The notes under the pieces: model-generated | The model's input: only the letters and a program-made list of their open reading frames with translations | Database searches by the model: none | What the model was told of the DNA's origin: nothing | Part shown: positions 56,569-64,000 of the stretch, piece after piece | Numbering within the stretch: position 1 is the first letter of the stretch | Layout: each line of letters starts with the position of its first letter | Origin: Nageia nagi | Taxonomy: Eukaryota > Pinophyta | Direction of reading: 5' to 3' | Length of the DNA stretch: 64,000 nt | Assembly: GCA_050084985.1 (NCBI GenBank) | Contig: JBITNC010000002.1 | Span: 13,578,001 to 13,642,000, forward strand | Program-made: the position numbers and the translations under genes

Positions 56569-57200
56569 TGATTAGTGATAAAAACCATATTGTTAATGAC
56601 CTAAGACTACTATTTTTAGGTTTTTAACAACCTTCATTTTGATGAGTTAGAAGTGGAAGTTGAAGGGGCATTGATGATTTAGATAATTGAGTGGTTCAAG
56701 ATCATCAACTAGCATCTTGGAGATATTTTAAAGCCTATTTAAATATGTGCTACTCTCTTTATTCATTAATGAAATCTTATCTTAAAGACTTTTGGGGTTT
56801 TAGGACTATAAAGATTTGAAGGAAGACCAAGAGTCATTCCAAAAAAATTTGTAGTTTTGAAGTTGTTCTCCTTGTTGTAGGAGATGTAGTAGTATTGTAG
56901 GAGATGGTATTACCATTATTTTGATGGTATTTCTCTATATGCATGTAATATTGTAATATTCATAGATAATTAGAAGAGAAGGCTCCAATTCCATGCTGGA
57001 TTGGCCCACATTGGGTGAATTAAGGTAAATAGTTATGTTGATCTTATTGTGCATGATTGAGATTGTTATTTTGTAGTTTAGCATTGTTCAATTTTGAATT
57101 TATATGCAATTTGATGGGTTTCATAATGGTAAATATTTTTTCATTCGAATCTATAAGTGAAGATCCAAGTATGCTATAAGCATCTAGTGATTATGGATCA
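56569..57200 (+). repeat. 3' LTR of element E5 (632 bp)
   Basis: TGATTAGTGA to GGATCA; pairs with 51,307-51,925, for example GGAAGACCAAGAGTCATTCC in both. Confidence 0.9.
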
Positions 57201-57819
57201 ATCTTATCCCCATATATTTTATTTTTCATAATTCCCAAAAAATAAAAAGTTATTAAGAAAATAAGATACGCTTATATTTCAAGTAAATGGACTAGTTTCA
57301 CTAAAAATTAATTGGAAAATATAAAATCTTATCCAATTGTAAAAAGAATTACATATTTAAAATTTGCACTCTTCAATTTGTAATGGTTTTTAATTTTATG
57401 AAATTTTTTGCTAAAAAATCCATCAAATGTATGATTGAAGTCAATATTTCTATTAAAATTTCCATGAACACATAATTGCAGGTCTAAGGGTAAGGGTTAG
57501 CTCACCAAGCCTTTCCTAGGCCTAAAACTAAGCTTGAATTGGAGATTCAAACATTGAGATCTCAATATTTAAAGTTAAAGAAATGTGTGCATTATAATTT
57601 CAAATATCGAGATCCTAATTTAAAATTAGGATCTTGATTTTAATTTATTAAAATGGGACCTCAATTTTTTTGATATTGAGTTTTAACTTCGCTCAATTCC
57701 CTTCCAAGTGGACTCAACTTCTTAATTTCACCCTGATATAAAGTAATGCTTGAGTTCTAAATATTCTTAGTTTTGCAAGCTATCTTAAGGCTTCTTTGAA
57801 CTTCATTGCCAAAATACCC
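57201..57819. other. Inverted-repeat element tail and unclassified DNA
   Basis: 57,215-57,260 matches the right part of the 38.7 kb inverted-repeat element. The remainder shows short repeated phrases (AGATCTCAAT, GAGATCCTAATT, GGATCTTGATTT near 57,560-57,660), no gene. Confidence 0.5.
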
Positions 57820-58330
57820 ATAAAACCTAAATTAGGTGTCTATATGTGTCTATTTGGTGCTTGTAAATCAAATTATATGGTTATGAGTACTTTGATACAT
57901 CACATGTATAAAAAATATTTAAGAACATATAAGGCACATGAATTATTTGACAAGATACTAATAAAATACCCATAATACCTAAATTGGGTGTGTGGATGTA
58001 TTTACTTGGTACTTATAAATTGAATGTTATAGTTGTGAGTACCCTAATAGATCACATGTATGCAAAATATGGAAGAATACACTAGGACCAAGAGTTTTTT
58101 AACAAAATGCATGGTCTGTAATGATTGCATGATACACACAAAATGGTTTTTATGCTAGTAGTGTTGGTTCCTAAGTGCTTCATCAAATTAAAGTGTTTAA
58201 GGCATCCTTATTGTAGCCATAAATTACATGAAAAATGCAATTTTTTACTTTTTGATAGGTTTGTTACAAGCATGAAAAAGGTAGTTTATCATTTTTTAAT
58301 AGGTTTGGTACAAGCATGAAAAAGACAATT
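57820..58330 (+). pseudogene. PPR-protein gene fragments, copy C
   Basis: 57,834-57,955 reads VYMCLFGACKSNYMVMSTLI, then HMYKKYLRTYKAHELFDKI. A second copy of the same motif follows at 57,970-58,110 (NLGVWMYLLGTYKLNVIVVS, then DHMYAKYGRIH). The pattern CLLGACR ... LI-MYAKCG-I--A-ELFD-M is the PPR repeat of plant organelle RNA-binding proteins. Frames shift between blocks. Near 58,240-58,375 a 60 bp phrase with TTTTTGATAGGTTTGTTACAAGCATG is repeated three times. Confidence 0.7.
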
Positions 58331-58378
58331 TATCACTTTTTGATAGGTTTCTTACAAGCATGCAAAAGGTAATATGTC
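58235..58378 (+). repeat. Three tandem copies of a 54-60 bp phrase
   Basis: Each copy has TTTTGATAGGTTT-TTACAAGCATG-AAAAG followed by TTATCA-TTTTT; the starts are near 58,247, 58,295 and 58,337. Confidence 0.8.
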
Positions 58379-58439
58379 ATATATCCATAGACTAGGCCAC
58401 TATAAATATGTGGTTAAACATTTCTTCAAGTGCAATTAG

Positions 58440-58880
58440 TCTTGGACTAGGATGAGTAAGGTAAGAGATTGAACGATGATTGGTTAGTCCCATTGGACCA
58501 TCCTTTAGGAGCCCATGTTCAACACTATGATTGATTTGTACAACCAATATACCTTGTGTAACCAATGAAGGTGTAGTTTGGAAGCATTTTTTTATTAGGT
58601 TTTATGATGGAAGAATACTTCCATATTACGCTTATTTTTTTTAAAAATAGGTGATAATTTTAAATCACTACTTTACAATTTAAGGGGATAGTGAATAACT
58701 ACCTTTGTATATATTTTGAAAATGGTTTATACAACCATATGTGGGTGCTTATTAACCACCACCGTAGGGAGTCAATGATTAACAACAAACTCATAGGTGA
58801 TGTACGGATAACCGCCTATAAAGGGCTTTAGGGGCGGTTATAAACCACCACCAAAGATCCTTTTTGGTCTTGTGAAAGTG
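58440..58880. mobile_element. CACTA-like transposon end, copy 2
   Basis: Homologous to 26,640-27,120. Its right part has AACCGCC/GGCGGTT inverted arms (58,809-58,840), then GGCGGTTATAAACCACCACC and CCTTTTTGGTCTTGTG, close to the subterminal repeats and CTTGTAGTG tip of En/Spm elements. No transposase seen. The opposite end was not found. Confidence 0.5.
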
Positions 58881-58899
58881 ACTATTGAAAGGTAATATG

Positions 58900-59990
58900 A
58901 TATTATAATAAGGTCATGAAATCTGTTAGGAAAAATTTTTGAGATAAGTCATTTATTCATTTAAATGAGTATAATGATGTCAATTATATAAGGTGATATG
59001 ATGTCATCTAAATCCAAGGTTCTTATCTTAATATTTGATTTGATATATGGTGATTGTGATGTTATTGAATTCATATCCATTTAAGAAAATAAATTTTTGA
59101 AGTCAACATCAAGTGTAAAGGACTATTAGGTAAGAAAAATAATTAAAGGTTTAAAAATATTACTAAGAGGGATCCTCACAAAAGGTTGTTGATAGACTAG
59201 TATATATAGCAAAGATATCCCTTCCTTTAATAAATGGGACCCTAGAATCTAGTTTTTGTATATTCTTGAGTACTTATATCTCATGGAGGCATTAGTCCCC
59301 AATCCCATCCTATAACACGATAGGAATTGCGCAAGGGAAATGCCATCTCTGCAACAGTTGTAGTTACACAATTTACTGTTAAATCAAATGGGATCATGGT
59401 AAAGTTAAAAATAAAATAAAAACTTTAAATATAACCTATTATATAAGGAATAATATTTCATATCTGTAAGATAATGAAACTTATCATGTAAAAGATCTCA
59501 AATAGTTATTGATTCATTTAAATGAATGCAATAATGTCCATGATATATGGTGACTATAATGCCATTAAATATATGTCCATTTAATCTATAATAAAATTCT
59601 AAAGGTAGTATGTAGTGGAAAGGACTTTTAGTCATGAGATATAATTAAAGGTTTTAAGTTCGTATTAAAAAGGATCCTCCCCAAAGGTTGATGATTAAAC
59701 TAAGCTAATAAACAAGTATCTATAATAATGATATCCCTTCTTCTAATACATGGAACCGTAAAATGTAATTCTAGTATATAGATTATTATCCTTACATCCC
59801 ATGGAGGCATTGTTCTTCAAACCTATCCTTTAACATGATAAGGAGTATGCAACGAAAATATTATCCTCTTAACCCTTTTACTTCAATGCTATAATGTTGA
59901 ATAAAATAAAATCATGAGTAAAACTTAAAAAAAATCAAACAAAAGCTTTAAAACATAACTATTATACAAAAAATAATATTTTATATTTAT
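58900..59990. repeat. Two tandem units of about 516 bp
   Basis: Unit anchors GATATCCCTTC lie at 59,214 and 59,730. Other ordered anchors are TTGA/TTCATTTAAATGA, GATATATGGTGA, AGGATCCTC-C-AAAGGTTG, CATGGAGGCATT and AACA-GATA-GGA. The units differ by many substitutions and small indels, so the duplication is old. It ends about 70 bp before the GC-rich gene region. Confidence 0.8.
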
Positions 59991-60059
59991 AGCAATAATT
60001 ATTCAACATTAGACAAACGTCTTGAAAACACACTTCATTATGGAGAAGAATATTCGTGC

Positions 60060-60666
60060 ATGGTTTAGGCGATGAAGTGAGATTATTAATAGTCACAATC
60101 TAGAAAAGGAATAGGTTGTGTGGTGCATGAATTAATAAAATAAAATAGCTCTCCCAGTGATAACCTATTCAAAGTGCAAATAAATGTCCTGACCCCTATT
60201 AAACAAGGGTTAAATTTCCTAACCCGTATTAAACCGCGGGTTTTCTCCCCCGATTTACCACATGATCTCTCCACTGTCCAACAAAAAGGCAAAGATGCGT
60301 GGAGAGAAAACGTATTTTTAAAGGCGAAAGGCGCTCCCACATAGACTTGATAAGAGCCTCTGACAGGCCGTAGCCGGTAATCTTCCGGCATGGCTGCACA
60401 ACTATGCATGTCGGCTTCCCCGATATAACTGGCGATCGACGGTCAGCACTTTACACGTGGGAAACGGAAGCGAAGGATTTTGCGTGGTGTGCTCTCGTTT
60501 CGCTGCTATTTCAAGGTTTTTGAGCGGTGTTTTACCTTCCATAGATGCCCGCTATTTCTATTTCTCGGGGTATCAGCCACCAAAGGCGTTGCACAACGTC
60601 TGATCTCACGACCAGATTCGTATTGGGGGGAAGAAGTCTGCGATTTTTCTCAAGACTGGGCGATCC
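60060..60666 (+). promoter_or_regulatory. CpG-rich 5' region of the WRC gene
   Basis: From about 60,160 the sequence becomes CG-rich (many CG steps, intact CAG/CTG) in contrast to everything to the left. It is the only such stretch in the window besides the exons, as expected for an unmethylated gene start. It probably holds the promoter and 5' UTR; no TATA box or start site can be fixed. Open frames on both strands here are a side effect of composition. Confidence 0.6.
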
Positions 60667-61002
60667 ATGAAGATCCGGAAGCGTTCTATTGCCGTATTAT
60701 CGTCTTGTACGCCCTCAGCCTCATGGGAAACGACATGCACCTCTAATTCCATAAGCCATGGCGACGTTGAGGAAGAGGGGATGGAAAAGGCCAGGAAAGA
60801 TTTTCTTTTTCCTTTGGTGGTGGCGGTCATGGACGTGCAGGCCAAGGCTGAGGATGTGGTTTTAGGTTTTGTCGAAGAACCGCAACCGACGCCGGCTACG
60901 GATTTTTCTGGAAGTGGGGTTAATGGTCGCAAGCGCCAGCGGCCTGCGCAAAACTGGAGAAATGCATTGCAACGATTCGATGAGAAGACTGAGTTAGTCA
61001 AG
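60667..61002 (+). CDS. WRC-domain protein, exon 1
   Basis: Start ATG at 60,667 gives MKIRKRSIAVLSS; an MRIRKR/MKIRKR N-terminus is, as I recall, a hallmark of a plant family of small WRC-domain proteins, so I chose it over a later Met (GMEKARK). The exon codes for 112 residues: a basic start, a Ser/Thr-rich part, an acidic patch (GDVEEEGMEK), then a basic GRKRQRPAQN stretch that may act as a nuclear signal. It ends GTCAAG before GTATGT (donor 61,003), phase 0. The base composition is coding-like and GC-rich. Confidence 0.85.
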
Positions 61003-61845
61003 GTATGTTTCAGATCTTGTATCTGTAAGAATGTAGTTAGGCATCCTTATTTCATTCGATTTTGGGCTGCTAGTATATACCATACTGGGGTCTATTCCTA
61101 TTGTTGAGGAAATTGACCTAAAAAATAGAGCTTGGGGCCTAGCGCGTTCCTGCGTTTTGACCAAAAGGGGGGTTATCATGGATTTTGCGCTTATGGTCCT
61201 TGCAGTGGGTCTGGTGCGAATAAGGGTTTGTTTTAGGCGTTCGCCTATTTACAGATGACTAAAAATCTGTTATTGCGAGCCGGAAATTACTGCTTAACTT
61301 GGTCATGGTTTGGATAGGGACTAAGAAATTATGTAGATTAATTATGGTAGTGGGTCAAATTCTGGAAGGAGAATGGTACCTGCAGAAACCCTCTACTATG
61401 CCTCACCGTAGGTGCACCAAAACACAAAACTTGTTTGTGAGTGCACGTTTAAACTGTTTGCAGGCGAAGGATAAAGGGATAAACATAGAAATTTTTGGGG
61501 ATATTCCACGCTTATGTTGTTTCCTCTAAAATACGATAAGCACAAATCGTGAGACATTATCTGAGCCTCTCTAACAATGGTTAGAATCGTTTTGAGATTT
61601 TTTTTGTATGATAGACTAAAGCATCTTGCAGGGGAGGCGCTATGCTATTGGGCAATTGGTTTTATTTTTTTTTTGGTTCTTGTGAAGCAAAATAATACAG
61701 CAAATGTTAGAAAATGGAAGAATATAGACAGCCTCAAACATCTGATGTGGATGAAAAATAAATGAACTCAATTTTCTGGTTGGGAGGATGTCAATTCCAG
61801 TTATGTGCATTCTAAACGATTTGGGTTTTCTCTTAATTTGTGCAG
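61003..61845 (+). other. WRC gene intron 1 (843 bp)
   Basis: Donor GTATGT at 61,003 and acceptor TTTGTGCAG ending 61,845. T-rich with stops in all forward frames; short open frames inside it are not genes. Confidence 0.7.
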
Positions 61846-61898
61846 ATAGGTGTGGAAGGCGATAAGTTGAATGACGGACGTAACGGGATTATTATGAG
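61846..61898 (+). CDS. WRC-domain protein, exon 2 (53 bp, predicted)
   Basis: Between acceptor TGCAG and donor GTAGTC; reads IGVEGDKLNDGRNGIIM plus two bases. Its length, with exon 3, restores the frame needed for exon 4. Predicted by splice signals only. Confidence 0.6.
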
Positions 61899-62048
61899 GT
61901 AGTCCCCACAATAATGGTTTTTCACTCATTTACTATAGCGACCCGATTATTAGTCCAGTGCTTTTGGTCTTTCTGTGGGTCACGGAATGTAAACCGCGTT
62001 TGCACTCTCTGATATGCTATACTCATTCTTATTTCTCCATGGCCACAG

Positions 62049-62086
62049 AAATGCGGGAGATCAATTCGAACCTCTCACAAACACAG
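62049..62086 (+). CDS. WRC-domain protein, exon 3 (38 bp, predicted)
   Basis: Between acceptor GGCCACAG and donor GTATAT; completes Arg, reads NAGDQFEPLTNT and leaves one base. Exons 2 plus 3 total 91 bp, so exon 4 must begin with two bases of a split codon, as it does. Introns 2 and 3 would be 150 and 81 bp. Confidence 0.6.
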
Positions 62087-62167
62087 GTATATACAAAACT
62101 GTCGCTGTATTCGTGTTGTTTATTGTAAACCCTTTCTCTAAACTTGTGAAAGCAATCATTTAAGCAG

Positions 62168-62685
62168 CCCGCGCAAGGGAAGGCATACCAAAGAGCGCCA
62201 AGGGGGAAATCTCGGGTTGCAACAGGAAACGGGAGCTGCCGAGCTCAGGTCGGTTCGAAAAGACCTTCAAATCAAAGGAGGAGGAGGATTTAGGTCTGTT
62301 TACAGTCAAGACTAAAACAATGGACTGCCCAACAAAATGCGACACCATCCAACATACTAATGCAGCAAGAAGAGATTACAGTGATGCCAACAGCAACCAG
62401 ACTGCATTCCAAAACGATAACCCAAAACGGAAAACCAAAGCGGTTATCAGCGATAAGGATGACGATAATAATCATGGCGGTAATCGTTGTAAGAGGAGAA
62501 ACGGAAGAGGGTGGCGGTGTTCTAAGCGGACTCTTGTTGGATATTCGCTGTGCGAGCACCATCTGGGCAAGTCCAGATTTAAAAGTATTAACAGCAGCAA
62601 GGGTCTAGTTCCAACAACTAGTAAAGGTAGCAAATTCAAAGAATTGCATCTTATACACGCTGCTTCATGTAAAGTTGATATTTAA
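62168..62685 (+). CDS. WRC-domain protein, exon 4 with the WRC zinc-binding motif
   Basis: After acceptor TAAGCAG the frame is open to TAA at 62,683. It reads ARAREGIPKSAKGE, NRKRELPSSGRFEKTFKSKE, then the WRC motif near 62,488-62,565: CKRRNGRGWRC, CSKRTLVGYSLC, CEHHLGKSRF. The spacing C-x9-C-x10-C-x2-H is exactly that of WRC domains, which bind DNA and occur in growth-regulating factors and in smaller WRC-only proteins. No QLQ domain is seen in any exon, so this is not a growth-regulating factor itself. Basic stretches (KRKTK, KRRNGR) fit nuclear location. The whole model gives 945 bp, 314 residues. Target genes cannot be read from sequence. Confidence 0.88.
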
Positions 62686-62990
62686 CACTAGAAAATTCTT
62701 AGTCAAAAAGTTCATTTGTAGAGAATTTGAAGCTGTAAAATACAATATGGATATCATTTGTTACAGTACATATTGTAATGTTAGAGTAGTATTTTTCTAA
62801 TCGTTGCTTAACCATATTGCAGTGTGTATCATCTGATTGATTTAAATTAAGTACATTTCTCATAGAAATTCTCACCTTACAGTTTGATAATGTTTTATTT
62901 TTGTCTGCAAGACAGCATTTTGGGTGAGTTCCAATTCAATAAACCGACATTTTAGATGATGAGATGCACTTCAACAATCCTCCAATGTCT
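62686..62990 (+). terminator. WRC gene 3' UTR and probable polyadenylation signal
   Basis: AATAAA at 62,938-62,943, about 250 bp after the stop codon, followed by T-rich DNA. Other AT-rich words could also serve; the cleavage site is not visible. Confidence 0.5.
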
Positions 62991-64000
62991 GTTAGTTGTG
63001 AAGGTGATATCCATTCTGACTGGACAGTAGACTTCCAAGATTCGAACTTGTAACCTTATATTCGGACAAATATGTCAAGAACATGAGAAACTCAAGCTTA
63101 TTAGCTAAGTATATATTCTTGTGACCATTCTGAAACATTAAAAAAAAAGGGTTGGATAGTTGAAGCTCTGCGTTGATTATGTTTTTCATTCAAACCACTT
63201 AAGCAATAGACAAACATGTCAAGTTCATAGGAATCTCAGGCATCTTACAACAGAAACATACAAGAATCTCGAGCTGTAAAATATAATTTCAAAATATGAA
63301 CATATAGATTATCGATCACAAGTTTGGCAACACTGCATGCTTTATACTTTCAGTCAGAGATAAGGGTAATTTGAAGGGTTCATTGGTTTATTAAATTTTC
63401 AATTAGGTTTTGTCAAGATCTTGTAGAATTACCACATAAAAGATAAACTGTTCTACACCAAAAACATTGATTTCACTAGTAAGTTTGGCCATTCCGATGA
63501 TGTTCATGTGCTTACATTTTACAGTTGGTTAGTTCATTTTAAATATTGCATAAGATATAATTTTAGAAATACTATCATTTTTTTCTAACCAATATAAATA
63601 TTATTAATATAGTATTTGTTACCATATAAATCTTTATATTTATCTATATATATATAATTAATATGGTATTTAAAATCCTTCACACGATCAAGATATGTAC
63701 ATCTTAAAAAGTGGAGATCAACAATACCAAGACAATTATATCATTGAATTATAAACTTTAAAAAAACCATCAAATTGATATATATCTATATAACATTTCC
63801 TAGAAAACAATTCATTCAATCAAACTCAAATATCTCATATAACAACACTTCTTATACAGCAGTCAACTTTTTATAGAGTATTTTTATTTTCTATTTTTTT
63901 TTAAACTTTAAACTATTCAACTTAGAATGATATAATAATACAATTTAAATTATATTTTTATCATATTATAATTAATAATATGAATTATAAAAAAAATATA
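62991..64000. other. AT-rich flank, no gene seen
   Basis: Composition returns to AT-rich. A short (TA)n-like run lies at about 63,640-63,655. No coding, LTR end or RNA gene is supported up to the window end. Confidence 0.5.

Larger units (their letters stand above)
51307..57200 (+). mobile_element. E5: chromovirus-like Ty3/gypsy element, 5.9 kb
   Basis: LTRs of 619 and 632 bp, PBS TGGTATCAGA at 51,928, gag, protease, RT-RNase H, integrase with a chromodomain-like tail, then the 3' LTR. No 5 bp target duplication is visible (TAAGG left, ATCTT right). It separates two parts of an inverted-repeat element copy (50,706-51,229 and 57,215-57,260), so it inserted there. All frames have stops. Confidence 0.88.

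Noticed and set aside
60086-60409. 107-codon minus-strand open frame upstream of the WRC gene
   Set aside because: It lies in CpG-rich promoter DNA, has no recognisable domain and no splice or composition support; long chance frames are expected in GC-rich DNA.
60480-60746. 88-codon plus-strand frame overlapping the start of exon 1
   Set aside because: Different frame from MKIRKR; no domain. At most an upstream ORF in the 5' UTR, which cannot be shown.
60606-61001. 131-codon minus-strand frame across exon 1
   Set aside because: Antisense shadow of exon 1, which has family-level support on the plus strand.
62160-62562. Two minus-strand frames across exon 4
   Set aside because: Antisense shadows of the WRC exon.
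1-64000. tRNA, rRNA or CRISPR loci
   Set aside because: No cloverleaf or rRNA sequence stood out on either strand; the tRNA-like words are primer binding sites next to LTRs. CRISPR is not expected in a plant nucleus.

Overview
The window looks like intergenic DNA of a large seed-plant genome, perhaps a gymnosperm (inference). It holds one intact nuclear gene in a sea of old, nested LTR retrotransposons. Most of it is AT-rich and poor in CG and in CAG/CTG, with many TAG/CTA, as expected after long cytosine methylation and deamination. Only about 60.1-62.7 kb is GC- and CpG-rich, and it carries the gene.

Layout. (1) 1-12,862, minus strand: a Tat-like Ty3/gypsy element (E1) with a 3' LTR cut by the window edge, a third ORF after integrase, INT, RT-RNase H, an archaeal-type RNase H placed before RT, protease, gag, PBS and a 1.8 kb 5' LTR. 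It sits inside an older LTR. (2) 15,008-26,465, plus strand: E2, an 11.5 kb element with 850 bp LTRs, an exact CATAT target duplication, a 5' ORF1, gag and protease but no visible RT or integrase, and a 4.3 kb repeat-filled 3' region; it looks non-autonomous. (3) 27,852-33,112, minus: a complete but decayed Ty3/gypsy element (E3) inserted between gag and protease of an older minus-strand element (EX). (4) 36,418-38,010, minus: a Ty1/copia fragment. (5) 38,021-about 41,030: a probable truncated Tat-like element (E6), interrupted by a 980 bp inverted-repeat element. (6) 43,368-43,980: an LTR with its own PBS, abutting the pol end of a different minus-strand Ty3/gypsy element (E4, to about 48.8 kb). 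(7) 51,307-57,200, plus: a chromovirus-like Ty3/gypsy element (E5). (8) PPR-gene fragments near 14.1-14.8, 50.5 and 57.8-58.3 kb, two of them next to a CACTA-like repeat. (9) A two-copy 516 bp tandem repeat at about 58.9-59.99 kb. (10) 60,667-62,685, plus: a four-exon gene for a 314-residue WRC-domain protein.

How it fits together. The retroelements are inactive by stops and frameshifts, and the nesting gives a relative insertion order. The best candidates for something new are the domain order and extra ORF of E1, the RT-less but gag/protease-bearing E2, and the repeated PPR plus CACTA-like block. All domain calls come from reading motifs by eye; no database was searched.
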